Shown here in pieces: positions 24,707-33,382 of a DNA stretch of 64,000 nt. The DNA comes from UBA6382 sp963600315 (GTDB lineage Bacteria; Bacteroidota; Bacteroidia; Bacteroidales; Bacteroidaceae). Location of the stretch: NCBI GenBank assembly GCA_963600315.1, contig CAVCAW010000053.1:1-64000 (forward strand), read 5' to 3'. Numbering within the stretch: position 1 is the first letter of the stretch; every line of letters begins with the position of its first letter. The position numbers and the translations under genes were made by a program. The notes beneath the pieces were generated by a model that had not been told where the DNA came from, searched no databases, and was given only the letters and a program-made list of their open reading frames with translations.

Positions 24707-26041
24707 CTATCGTCTGCCCATTTTGGACATAGCTTTCATCTTGTTGCCAAAGCCAGGGGAGTTCACCATCTTCATCATTTTGCGAGTTTGGTCAAACTGC
24801 TTGAGCATCTTGTTGACATCTTGCAAGGTGTTGCCCGAGCCTCGTGCTATGCGTGCCCTGCGGCTAGAGTCAATCTTGTCTGGGTTGGCGCGCTCAAAGG
24901 GAGTCATGGAGCCGATGATGGCTTCTATCTGCTTGAAGGCATTGTTGTCAATGTCGACATCCTTTAAAGCCTTGCCCACGCCAGGTATCATGGCGGCAAG
25001 GTCCTTGATGTTACCCATTTTCTTAATTTGGTTTATCTGGGCGATAAAGTCGTTGAAATCAAACTTGTTTTGGGCTATTTTCTTGCTTAGCTTGCGAGCC
25101 TCTTTCTCGTCGTAGACCTGTTGTGCGCGCTCCACCAGCGAAACGACGTCACCCATGCCGAGAATGCGGTCTGCCATGCGGTCGGGGTGGAACAAATCCA
25201 AGGCTTCCATCTTCTCACCCGTACCAATAAACTTGATAGGCTTGCCTACCACGCTCCTGATGCTTACTGCGGCTCCACCTCGCGTGTCACCGTCAAGCTT
25301 GGTCATGACGATACCCGTATAGTCAATGCGCTCGTTGAATTCGCGGGCGGTGTTAACGGCATCTTGACCGGTCATGGAGTCAACGACAAACAGAGTCTCG
25401 TCAGGATTGGTTATCTTCTTGATGTCGCTTATTTCCTGCATCATCTGCTCATCGACTGCCAGGCGGCCAGCGGTATCGATGATAACCAGGTTGTATTCTT
25501 CCTGCTTTGCCTTGCGGATGGCGTTGGCGGCTATTTCTACCGGGTTGTTATTGCCTTCCTCGGTGTAGACTGGCACTCCGATTTGTTCGCCAACCACTTG
25601 CAGCTGGTTGATAGCTGCGGGGCGGTATACGTCGCATGCCACGAGTAGAGGCTTCTTGCCAAACTTGGTCTTCTGCCAGTTTGCCAGTTTGCCGGAAAAG
25701 GTTGTCTTACCTGAACCTTGCAGACCCGCCATCAGTATGACAGACGGTCTGGAGTTGAGCTCCAGCTCTGCCGTGGTGCCACCCATAAGTTGTATGAGCT
25801 CGTCGTGTACAATCTTGATCAGCAATTCGCCTGGCTTGACCGACGTAAGCACGTCCATTCCGAGAGCCTTTTGTTTTACCGTGTCGGTAAACTGCTTTGC
25901 CACTTTATAGTTAACGTCGGCGTCCGAAAGGGCTTTCCTTATTTCCTTTACAGTTTCCGCTACGTTTATTTCCGTTATTCGTCCTTGTCCTTTAAGCACT
26001 TTAAAGGAACGTTCAAGTTTTTCGCTTAGATTTTCAAACAT
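24707..26041 (-). CDS. ffh: Signal recognition particle protein Ffh
   Basis: GTPase of the signal recognition particle; binds signal sequences on nascent chains and delivers them to FtsY and the Sec translocon. 444 residues. The N-domain is followed by the G-domain motifs GLQGSGKTTFSGKL (G1), DTAGRLAVDEQMM (G3) and TKLDGDTRGGA (G4), and a methionine-rich M domain (IPGVGKAL, SRRARIARGSG for 4.5S RNA binding, MLKQFDQTRKMMKM). It has a clear promoter at 26094-26124. Confidence 0.97.
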   Translation of the reverse strand: MFENLSEKLERSFKVLKGQGRITEINVAETVKEIRKALSDADVNYKVAKQFTDTVKQKALGMDVLTSVKPGELLIKIVHDELIQLMGGTTAELELNSRPSVILMAGLQGSGKTTFSGKLANWQKTKFGKKPLLVACDVYRPAAINQLQVVGEQIGVPVYTEEGNNNPVEIAANAIRKAKQEEYNLVIIDTAGRLAVDEQMMQEISDIKKITNPDETLFVVDSMTGQDAVNTAREFNERIDYTGIVMTKLDGDTRGGAAVSIRSVVGKPIKFIGTGEKMEALDLFHPDRMADRILGMGDVVSLVERAQQVYDEKEARKLSKKIAQNKFDFNDFIAQINQIKKMGNIKDLAAMIPGVGKALKDVDIDNNAFKQIEAIIGSMTPFERANPDKIDSSRRARIARGSGNTLQDVNKMLKQFDQTRKMMKMVNSPGFGNKMKAMSKMGRR

Positions 26042-26414
26042 GTTACAATTGAATGCTGTAGTTAAAAAAAAAGAGGGGGCAAATGCTAGTTGGCAAAGTT
26101 ACTTAATATTGATAAACTTAACAAGAAATGACCATGAAAAGTAACAAAAAAAACTATTGCGTGCAATGTTGTTTGATTGATTAGTTGATGGAAGATTATT
26201 TCACAAGCCTACGTTCCGTTATTGGCATAAAAATTCGTAATTTCGCACGGTTTTTGGAAGAATGGGAAGGTGTGGAGGTTTTTCCCGCTGTTTTGGCGGC
26301 AAGACTTTTTGCACTTTTTTTGTTTTTTTAGTATAGAATGCAATAAGAATCCCTTTTTGTGGTTATATAGTTAGGAAACAGAATTGGATAGGCCTAAGCC
26401 AACAAAGATTTCAT
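26042..26414. other. Divergent intergenic region ffh / glycan unit
   Basis: The left part holds the ffh promoter. For the plus-strand glycan unit the only -7 candidate is TAATTTCG at 26238-26245 (one mismatch to TAnnTTTG), giving a leader of about 165 nt with a small CCGC/GCGG hairpin and several T runs near 26280-26330. I see no gene. Confidence 0.5.
26094..26124 (-). promoter_or_regulatory. ffh promoter (TTG-N20-TAACTTTG)
   Basis: Minus strand: -33 TTG at 26124-26122, a 20-bp spacer, and -7 TAACTTTG at 26101-26094, about 53 bases before the ffh start codon. Confidence 0.8.
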
Positions 26415-27206
26415 ATGAAGATTAGTGTGATAACAGCGACCTGGAACCGTGCTGCGACAATACAGGATACCATAGACTCGTTTCTGAGGCAGATGGAGAA
26501 TTGTGCAGCTGCTGGTGTGGCGACCGAGCATATTGTTGTTGACGGCGGGTCGCAAGATGGCACTGTGGAAATTATCAAGTCAAACGAATCGCGCTACCAC
26601 GGCACGCTGAAGTGGATTAGCGAGAAAGATAATGGAATCTACGATGCTATCAACAAAGGCATAGCCATGGCATCGGGCGACATAGTGGGCATACTCAACA
26701 GTGATGATTTCTATACCACCGACGATATTCTCCTGAAAGTTGCGCAAACCTTTGCCGGCAATGACGGTGTTGACGCTGTTTACGGTGATATTCATTTTGT
26801 TAAGTCAGGCAATCTTGACAAGTGTACACGTTATTATTCCTCCAAGCATTTCAAAACACAGCTGCTCCGATTCGGTTTCATGCCCGCTCACCCGAGTTTT
26901 TATTGTAGAAAGAAAGTCTACGACGACTTCGGTCTCTATGACGTATCGCTGAAGACATCCTCCGATTTCGAGATGATGGTTCGCCTCCTGTATAAGGAGA
27001 AGATAAATACTGTCTACATGAACTGCGATTTTGTCACGATGCGCGATGGTGGAGAATCTACAGCCAATGTGGCTAGCAAGATGAAGGTAAACAGAGATGT
27101 CGCCGTGTCTCTGAAAAAATATGGTATATATTCCAACCAACTTTTCCAGTGCATGAGATATGTCTGGAGAGCTGGCGAAATAGTCTATACCAGGATAAGA
27201 CATTGA
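26415..27206 (+). CDS. Family 2 glycosyltransferase
   Basis: Cytosolic GT-A fold transferase of 263 residues, likely adding a sugar to a lipid-linked glycan. It begins with the GT2 strand SVITATWNRAATIQDTIDSF, has HIVVDGGSQDGT, SEKDNGIYDAINKGI and the metal-binding NSDDF near residue 97, with GFMPAHPSFYCRK downstream. Donor and acceptor cannot be read from sequence. First gene of a unit with a sugar-nucleotide reductase, a WecA-like transferase and a 4,6-dehydratase; 14 bp separate it from the next. Confidence 0.92.
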   Translation: MKISVITATWNRAATIQDTIDSFLRQMENCAAAGVATEHIVVDGGSQDGTVEIIKSNESRYHGTLKWISEKDNGIYDAINKGIAMASGDIVGILNSDDFYTTDDILLKVAQTFAGNDGVDAVYGDIHFVKSGNLDKCTRYYSSKHFKTQLLRFGFMPAHPSFYCRKKVYDDFGLYDVSLKTSSDFEMMVRLLYKEKINTVYMNCDFVTMRDGGESTANVASKMKVNRDVAVSLKKYGIYSNQLFQCMRYVWRAGEIVYTRIRH

Positions 27207-27220
27207 TTAATGGTGCTATA

Positions 27221-28123
27221 ATGAAGAAAGTGCTGATAACAGGTTCAAACAGTTTTGTCGGTGAGAATGTTCGCCGCTACTTGCTCACCAAGGGTGACTG
27301 CAAGGTAGACGTGGTCGACACCGTCAGCGATGACTGGATGAAAGCTGATTACTCAAAATATGATGTGGTTTATCATGTGGCAGGAATTGCCCATGTCTGC
27401 CCGTCGCCCAAGCTGAAACCTCTCTATTATAAAGTCAACTGCGACCTTGCCATAGAGACCGCCAAAAGAGCCAAAGAGGCAGGGGTGGAGCAGTTTATCT
27501 TCATGAGTTCCATGATTGTCTTTAGTGAGAGCCGATCGTTGAAAGATGAAATTCTCACCGCTAATGTCACCCCTCACCCCTCCGATTTCTACGGTGACTC
27601 GAAGTTGCAGGCAGAGTTAGGTCTCCAAAAACTCGAAACCGACGATTTCAAACTTTGCATACTGCGCCCTCCACTTGTCTACGGAATGAATTTCAAGGGC
27701 AATTTCCCCAGACTCATGAAGCTTGCCGCTACAACACCTATTTTTCCAGCTTGGCACAACAAACGCTCCATGTGCTACATCGACAACCTGGCAGAGTTCG
27801 TACACCAAGCTATACTTCGTGAGTTGCGAGGCATCTACTATCCCCAAAACAAGGAACTTGCCGACACTGTGGAGATCGTGCGCTTCTTCGCTCACGAGAA
27901 AGGTCATCGCATTTGGATATCCAAGGTGTTCAACCCCTTCGTTACGTTAGGTGCCAAGTTTATCCGCTCGCTCAACAAGATGTTTGCCACATACTATTAC
28001 GACAAAACAATGAGTACCTACGACTTTGACTATCAGCTCGTGTCGTTCAAAGAGTCGTTGAAACGCGTAAGCGAAGATTTTAGGAAAAATAAAAAAAGAG
28101 AACAAGAGAGTCTGGGTTTGTAG
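27221..28123 (+). CDS. NAD-dependent epimerase/dehydratase, probable UDP-4-keto-6-deoxy-HexNAc reductase
   Basis: Extended SDR enzyme of 300 residues. The Rossmann loop is GSNSFVG (near residue 8) and the catalytic motif YGDSK follows SSMIVF; YIDNLAEF is typical of this branch. Together with the downstream 4,6-dehydratase and WecA-like transferase it fits the WbpV-like reductases that make UDP-QuiNAc or UDP-FucNAc (inference from context). Start ATG 27221 is chosen because the Rossmann strand MKKVLITG begins there; an earlier in-frame start would overlap the upstream gene. Confidence 0.85.
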   Translation: MKKVLITGSNSFVGENVRRYLLTKGDCKVDVVDTVSDDWMKADYSKYDVVYHVAGIAHVCPSPKLKPLYYKVNCDLAIETAKRAKEAGVEQFIFMSSMIVFSESRSLKDEILTANVTPHPSDFYGDSKLQAELGLQKLETDDFKLCILRPPLVYGMNFKGNFPRLMKLAATTPIFPAWHNKRSMCYIDNLAEFVHQAILRELRGIYYPQNKELADTVEIVRFFAHEKGHRIWISKVFNPFVTLGAKFIRSLNKMFATYYYDKTMSTYDFDYQLVSFKESLKRVSEDFRKNKKREQESLGL

Positions 28124-28140
28124 AATATTTGAAATAATAA

Positions 28141-29259
28141 ATGATGATGCTGACAATTACATACTCGTTGCTGTTCGTGGTGTTGCTTTTAGCCGAACTG
28201 GTTTATTTCAAGATTGCGGACAAATATAATGTAATCGACAAGCCTAATGAACGTTCTTCCCATACCACGGTCGTGCTTAGGGGCGGTGGAGTGATTTTTG
28301 CTTTTGCTGTGGTCGTGTGGGCTGGCTATCAGTTGATGTTCGGTCACCATACTGACAACACAGGCATAGGTGTCGTATTGGATTACCTCCCTTTCATTAT
28401 CGGCCTGCTGATGGTTTCAACCATAAGTTTTGTCGATGACATGGTGGGCACCTCAAACCGTGTGCGCCNNNNNNNNNNCCTCGTGGTGCAGTTTGTAGCC
28501 GCCGCATTGTTATGGTATAGTGCCATGCCCTTATGTTGTGATAACATTCCTGGGTGCAGCGACTGTGTCGTAGGGTGTATAGCACTCTCGCTATGTGCTG
28601 TTGTAGCTTGCGTGGGTATAATGAACGTCTATAATTTCATGGACGGTATCAACGGAATAACTGGTGGCTACTCACTCTCTGCGCTTGTTTCATTGTTGGT
28701 GCTTAATGAATGGGTTCTGCCTGAGAGATTTGTGGTACCATCCCTTCTGGCGTGTGAATTGTTGGCAGTCGTCATCTTTTGTATATTTAATTTCCGCCCT
28801 AAGGGCAAGGCCAAGTGTTTTGCCGGCGACGTAGGCAGTATTTCAGTGGCTTTCGTGCTCCTTTTTGCAATGGTCAAGTTGATATGCACCACGGGCGACT
28901 GGTGTTGGATAGCCTTCCTTGTAGTCTACGGCGTTGACGGATGTCTGACCATTTGCCACCGCATCATGCTTCATGAAAGACTGGGGCAGGCGCACCGCAA
29001 ACATGCCTATCAAATCATGGCGAACGAACTCAAGATTGGCTCGGTCAAGATAAGCCTTTTCTATCTGATTCTGCAGCTAATCATTGATATGCTTATGATT
29101 TATGCCGTGCCTAACACCTTTGAGGCTCATCTTGACTACTTGGCGGGCACTGTGCTTGTACTTTCCGTCGTCTACATCCTTTTTATGAGAAAATACTATC
29201 ACCTTCATGCCGAATATCTTGAAACGCTGAACGCTGCGAGTCCCCAAGCCAAAGGTTAA
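28141..29259 (+). CDS. WecA/WbpL-like undecaprenyl-phosphate sugar-1-phosphate transferase
   Basis: Polytopic inner-membrane enzyme of the MraY/WecA family (about 372 residues) that starts a lipid-linked glycan by moving a HexNAc-1-phosphate onto undecaprenyl phosphate. Motifs: KPNERSSHTTVVLRGGG, SFVDDMVG (catalytic Asp pair), NVYNFMDGINGITGG, FAGDVGS, and a cytoplasmic His motif RLGQAHRKHAYQ. Ten N bases (28469-28478) follow the DDM motif; the frame is the same on both sides. It starts with ATGATGATG 18 bp after the reductase. Given its neighbours, the first sugar is probably QuiNAc or FucNAc. Confidence 0.9.
   Translation: MMMLTITYSLLFVVLLLAELVYFKIADKYNVIDKPNERSSHTTVVLRGGGVIFAFAVVVWAGYQLMFGHHTDNTGIGVVLDYLPFIIGLLMVSTISFVDDMVGTSNRVRXXXXLVVQFVAAALLWYSAMPLCCDNIPGCSDCVVGCIALSLCAVVACVGIMNVYNFMDGINGITGGYSLSALVSLLVLNEWVLPERFVVPSLLACELLAVVIFCIFNFRPKGKAKCFAGDVGSISVAFVLLFAMVKLICTTGDWCWIAFLVVYGVDGCLTICHRIMLHERLGQAHRKHAYQIMANELKIGSVKISLFYLILQLIIDMLMIYAVPNTFEAHLDYLAGTVLVLSVVYILFMRKYYHLHAEYLETLNAASPQAKG
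28469..28478. other. Assembly gap (10 N) inside the wecA-like gene
   Basis: Ten N bases; reading frame preserved across. Confidence 0.95.
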
Positions 29260-29334
29260 TCCCCTGGTGTTGCTTGGCGACTACCTTGTGGCACAGCGAC
29301 AAGAGAACTTACGGAATTCATAAAGACCTGAACT

Positions 29335-31266
29335 ATGATTGACAAATTATATGACAGATATTTCAGAAGACTGGTTGCTCCCTATTGGATCATATTGCTC
29401 ATAGATAGTGCGGTCGTCATATTGTCGGGACTCATTAGTTTTGCTTTGGTATATAGTCTCAAAGACGTAGTTATGAATTTCGGCCATCTGATGGTGACAC
29501 TATTGGCCTTTATGCCAGGCTATCTTGTCGGCATGAAACTTTTCGGTACCTGTCGCGGCATACTCCGGTTCTATGCCGTCATTGACTTCATAAAGTTGGC
29601 GGGAGCATTCGTTTTTGGTGCCGTCGTGGCATATTTCTTACACCGTGTGATGTCTCATTTTGTCAGTGAAAGTATTGTGGAGCTGAAGGGCTTGGTGTTC
29701 TTCCTTTCGTTCATGCTTTCCACACTGCTTTGTTTCGGCTTTCGCATGACTATAATCTTTGTCTACAACAATGTGATATACGGCAAAAACCAACTGCGCA
29801 CCTTCGTCTATGGCACTCACGACAGTGGCTTGGCTCTTGCTCGAAGTATCATTGCCGACAAGAACTCTCCCTACGTGTTGAGCGGCTTCATAACCGACAA
29901 CGAGAAGATGATGAAACATCGCATCAATGGTGTCAGAGTCTACTATATCGGTGATGACTTGGTTGACATTATGCGTTTGCGCCAGATAAAAGCCGTCTTT
30001 GTCAGCGCATCAAGTTCCGAGTCATTCAAGAACAATACGAATTTGATAAGCAAACTCGTACGCAACAATATTAAAATCCTGATGCAGCCCACCGAGATGG
30101 AGTGGGACGGCAAAAGGGATATCAATCTTCGCCAACTCCGCGAAATTGACATAGAGGATCTCCTGCCACGCGACAAGATAGAAATAGACCTCGAGTCAAT
30201 CGGAAACCTCATCAGGCACAAGGTAGTACTTGTCACTGGAGGTGCCGGCAGCATCGGCTATGAGATGGTCAAGCAAGTGGCAAAATTCTCACCCGAGCGT
30301 CTCGTAATCGTTGACCAAGCCGAAACACCCATGCACACCGTCAGACTCTATATGGCCAAACACCATGCGTGGCTCGAGTGCGACACAATAGTAGCGAGCG
30401 TCTGCAACCGCAATAAGATGGAAACCATATTCCGTACCACACGACCCGACTATGTGTTTCACGCTGCGGCATACAAACACGTGCCCATGATGGAAGACAA
30501 TCCATCGGAGGCCGTGCAAAATAACATAAGGGGAACCCGCATTGTTGCAGATTTAGCAGTGAAATACGGCACCAAGAAATTCGTGATGATTTCCACCGAC
30601 AAAGCCGTCAATCCCACCAATGTAATGGGGTGCTCCAAGCGCATCTGTGAAATCTACTGCCAGTCGCTCAATTCGGCCATCGTAAACGGCAATTCCGAAC
30701 TGAAGCAACACGACGACACTCCCGCTGTGACGCAGTTCATCACCACCCGTTTTGGCAATGTGCTCGGCAGCAACGGTTCCGTCATACCAATCTTCAAGAA
30801 ACAAATAAGTCAAGGTGGTCCAGTCACCGTGACACACCCTGACATCATACGCTACTTTATGCTCATACCCGAAGCGTGCCGACTGGTGCTCGAAGCCGGC
30901 ACAATGGGTCATGGTGGCGAAATCTTCGTCTTCGACATGGGCAACCCTGTGCGCATAGTCGACCTGGCCCGTCGCATGATTGAGCTCTCAGGTGCCAATG
31001 GCATAGAAATAAAATACACCGGACTCCGCAATGGCGAGAAACTATATGAGGAAGTGCTTGGCAGCGGTGAAGACAACAAGCCCACTACCAACTCCAAAAT
31101 CATGATTGCCCAAGTGCGCGAATATCCCTATGCACTCGCTTTGCAACAAGAAGAAGAACTCTACAACCTTTCATTTTCAGACAATGACATGGCGATAGTG
31201 AAGAAAATGAAAGAAATCGTGCCCGAATATCGCAGCCGCAATTCCAAATATGAAATTTTGGATTAA
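29335..31266 (+). CDS. CapD/WbpM-like UDP-HexNAc 4,6-dehydratase (membrane-anchored)
   Basis: A 643-residue protein with four N-terminal membrane helices (about 15-140), a CoA-binding-like domain (TFVYGTHDSGLALARS) and a C-terminal SDR domain with VLVTGGAGSIGYEM, AAYKHVPMMEDNP, and the active-site STDKAVNPTNVMGCSK, where Met replaces the usual SDR Tyr as in large WbpM/PglF-type enzymes. It makes UDP-2-acetamido-4-keto-2,6-dideoxyhexose, the presumed substrate of the reductase two genes upstream. Last gene of the glycan unit; 75 bp from the transferase. Confidence 0.93.
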   Translation: MIDKLYDRYFRRLVAPYWIILLIDSAVVILSGLISFALVYSLKDVVMNFGHLMVTLLAFMPGYLVGMKLFGTCRGILRFYAVIDFIKLAGAFVFGAVVAYFLHRVMSHFVSESIVELKGLVFFLSFMLSTLLCFGFRMTIIFVYNNVIYGKNQLRTFVYGTHDSGLALARSIIADKNSPYVLSGFITDNEKMMKHRINGVRVYYIGDDLVDIMRLRQIKAVFVSASSSESFKNNTNLISKLVRNNIKILMQPTEMEWDGKRDINLRQLREIDIEDLLPRDKIEIDLESIGNLIRHKVVLVTGGAGSIGYEMVKQVAKFSPERLVIVDQAETPMHTVRLYMAKHHAWLECDTIVASVCNRNKMETIFRTTRPDYVFHAAAYKHVPMMEDNPSEAVQNNIRGTRIVADLAVKYGTKKFVMISTDKAVNPTNVMGCSKRICEIYCQSLNSAIVNGNSELKQHDDTPAVTQFITTRFGNVLGSNGSVIPIFKKQISQGGPVTVTHPDIIRYFMLIPEACRLVLEAGTMGHGGEIFVFDMGNPVRIVDLARRMIELSGANGIEIKYTGLRNGEKLYEEVLGSGEDNKPTTNSKIMIAQVREYPYALALQQEEELYNLSFSDNDMAIVKKMKEIVPEYRSRNSKYEILD

Positions 31267-31388
31267 AGCTTTCTAACATTACCCAAACATCATACTATTG
31301 TAAATTCCTGAAGATTAAGCCTTAGGCGTAATCGTGTTTTCAGAAAATAACGAAGTCGAACCACACGACAACGTTGTCAAACGAAATG

Positions 31389-31470
31389 AATTTCGGCGGA
31401 AATGTAATCGAATTTCGGGGGAAACTAATATCAATTTCGGCGGAAACGTTTAACCGTTTCCGCCGAAATT
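31389..31470. repeat. Three 22-bp-spaced direct repeats plus inverted copy (16-bp stem)
   Basis: The core AATTTCGGCGGAAA occurs at 31389-31402 and 31433-31446, with one mismatch at 31411-31424 (AATTTCGGGGGAAA). Starts are exactly 22 bp apart. The third copy pairs with CGTTTCCGCCGAAATT (31455-31470) in a 16-bp perfect stem with loop TTTAAC. Confidence 0.95.
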
Positions 31471-31582
31471 GGTTTGGCACGTCAATAAAAATATCTCGCA
31501 TGTATTCTTTTGATGATGGTTGTTGCGTAAGAATCGATGAATGAACGAAAAAAATAAGTGTGTATATGTACGATAAAATTGC

Positions 31583-31590
31583 TACCTTTG
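31583..31590 (+). promoter_or_regulatory. Promoter -7 element TACCTTTG of the lipoprotein gene
   Basis: TACCTTTG, 23 bases before ATG 31614; GTG occupies the expected -33 position 20 bp upstream. Confidence 0.6.
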
Positions 31591-31613
31591 CTGAAATTTT
31601 GATTTAACAAATT

Positions 31614-32900
31614 ATGAATCTTAACTATCTTAAAACTTTGGTGTTGTGCGCATTTGCCGCAACCTCGACTACTATGGTTTCATGTAGTGATGATGATTCC
31701 GACAATTCGGGATCAAAGACTCTGCCTACCACCCCTTCAGGTTTTGTCATTTTGTCTCATCCCGACGAAGTGGTAAACGGTGACACCGCTACCGTTTTGG
31801 TTCGCATCAATCCCTCTAAAGCTCAATTGACAAAAGAACAGCTGACAGTAGACTGCGTGAACTCTGATATCTACTATCTTAAAGAAGACAGTGCGTTTGC
31901 TTCCAGTGGCTCTGCCTCTTATGTGAAGCCAACTTCCAACTATACCATTGTTGACCTCGTGCCCGACACGCTCAACAACGACACTCTTCAGGGACAATGG
32001 CAAATTAAGATGCTGGTGAAGACAAATCAGAATATCTTCGACATGAGCACCTTGGCTTTGGTGGCAAGCTATAAGGATAGCGATGGCAAGAGTGTCAATG
32101 TGTCATCAAATACATTCAAAATGACCCTTGTGCCTACACCGAGCGATGGTGTGACAGCGTGGACTCCAACACTGTATACCGACTCTGTCTCTCATGAGTC
32201 TACGGATATCACTCCTTACTATTGGATGGTGAAAGAAAATACATACCAGAATGCCAATGGTCAGCAGATTAATTATGACGTTGACCAGCGCATCCGTTCT
32301 ACTCACTTTGCGTTGGAAACAATCGACAATGATACCACTACGACAGCACTGACCAAGGTGAAGGAAGATGATTTGCATGTATATTGTTTCCGCCCCATAG
32401 CAGGCAAGGCTCCTTTCAGTGACTTGGCTGCTGGCAATATTACCAACTATCAAGCCAATGCCTTCTTCACAATGACAGATAAGAGCGGCCATGAAGCTGT
32501 TATTACCGACAAGTGTAACTATAGCCATTTCGCAGTTGTAACAGGTGAAGTTGATTGTCCTGAAAATTTGAAGAGGGGAGAACAGTACGTTGTAAATCTT
32601 GACGAACTTCTGAAAAACAATGGCTATTCTTCAGAAGCAGTTGCCGATTTTAGTTCTCATTCATATACCAACACCGGCCGTTTGAAAACTACGGACTATC
32701 GCGACTATGGTGTCAAGTTAAACTTCAAGATGTCTGAAGATTGCAAGACTGTCACTATTCAGGTAATGGCAGACTGCGAAGCCGACAGAGCCTTGAAATC
32801 ACTCTTAATAGGAGCTATATCTCTTCGCCTGAAATATGCTGGAGACGTGAATCATGGTGTCGCTACCTACGTGTTCAAACTGAAACGCAAAGGTGCATAA
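31614..32900 (+). CDS. Putative surface lipoprotein, function unknown
   Basis: A 428-residue protein with a lipoprotein signal (hydrophobic 8-20, lipobox ending MVSC, Cys24) followed at once by SDDDSDNSG. Acid-rich residues after the cysteine resemble the Bacteroidetes lipoprotein export signal for the outer leaflet. The body looks beta-rich with long polar stretches (ATVLVRINPSKAQLT, HFALETIDNDTTTT) and no motif I recognise; an adhesin or binding-protein role is a guess. It stands alone between its own promoter and terminator, upstream of but not obviously linked to the efflux operon. Confidence 0.8.
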   Translation: MNLNYLKTLVLCAFAATSTTMVSCSDDDSDNSGSKTLPTTPSGFVILSHPDEVVNGDTATVLVRINPSKAQLTKEQLTVDCVNSDIYYLKEDSAFASSGSASYVKPTSNYTIVDLVPDTLNNDTLQGQWQIKMLVKTNQNIFDMSTLALVASYKDSDGKSVNVSSNTFKMTLVPTPSDGVTAWTPTLYTDSVSHESTDITPYYWMVKENTYQNANGQQINYDVDQRIRSTHFALETIDNDTTTTALTKVKEDDLHVYCFRPIAGKAPFSDLAAGNITNYQANAFFTMTDKSGHEAVITDKCNYSHFAVVTGEVDCPENLKRGEQYVVNLDELLKNNGYSSEAVADFSSHSYTNTGRLKTTDYRDYGVKLNFKMSEDCKTVTIQVMADCEADRALKSLLIGAISLRLKYAGDVNHGVATYVFKLKRKGA

Positions 32901-32995
32901 TATCTTGTGGAGTATATATATGACAAGTTAGTATCTTAGTGTTTATATAACCGAATTTATTGCTGTCCGGAAAAACTTCAAAGCTCACAAAACAC

Positions 32996-33030
32996 AAGCC
33001 CGAAGCCCTTTATAACCGTGCTTCGGGCTT
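32996..33030 (+). terminator. Terminator after the lipoprotein gene
   Basis: AAGCCCGAAGC (32996-33006) pairs with GCTTCGGGCTT (33020-33030), the third copy of this terminator stem in the window; moderate T content follows. Confidence 0.8.
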
Positions 33031-33331
33031 CATCTTTGAGAACCAATCACACGTAATCGAAAAGAGTCGTTGTTGATAATTTTTGTAAGACATAGGTAAG
33101 AATGTCATTACACGTTCCGTTGATATTTTCCATTAATGAAACAACATTCATTTGCTGCACAAGTGTTACCCCATAATTTAGAATACTCAGATGACTTTTA
33201 CTTGACAGCAATAACACTAAATTATTCGTTATTTTTTTACCGAGTGTTAATGTTTTTTAAATGCAGAGTTTGTGCGACAAATAGACCAAAATAAAATAGA
33301 ATTTGAACTTTTTTCATTGTGGATTTGTTTT

Positions 33332-33339
33332 TAACTTTG
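33332..33339 (+). promoter_or_regulatory. Efflux operon promoter, -7 element TAACTTTG
   Basis: TAACTTTG on the plus strand 44 bases before the adaptor start codon; the expected -33 position reads TTT. Confidence 0.6.
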
Positions 33340-33382
33340 CACCTGATTAGAAAAAGAGGAAAATAGATAAATCCGTTTTTAT

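Larger units (their letters stand above)
31267..31613. other. Intergenic region with palindrome and 22-bp iterated repeats
   Basis: Between the dehydratase and lipoprotein genes. It holds a perfect 12-bp palindrome GACAACGTTGTC (31367-31378), three direct repeats at 22-bp spacing closed by an inverted copy (31389-31470), and the promoter of the next gene (-7 at 31583-31590). The hairpin may also end the glycan transcript, but no T run follows. Confidence 0.75.
32901..33382. other. AT-rich intergenic region upstream of the efflux operon
   Basis: After the terminator at 33030 it is AT-rich. AGTGTTA occurs twice (near 33159 and 33242) and its complement TAACACT once (near 33208), a possible operator set. 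The -7 element TAACTTTG of the efflux operon is at 33332-33339. No gene seen. Confidence 0.5.

Noticed and set aside
31471..31500. Sigma-54 promoter candidate TTGGCACG
   Set aside because: The -24-like TGGCAC is present but no TTGCA follows at the right spacing.
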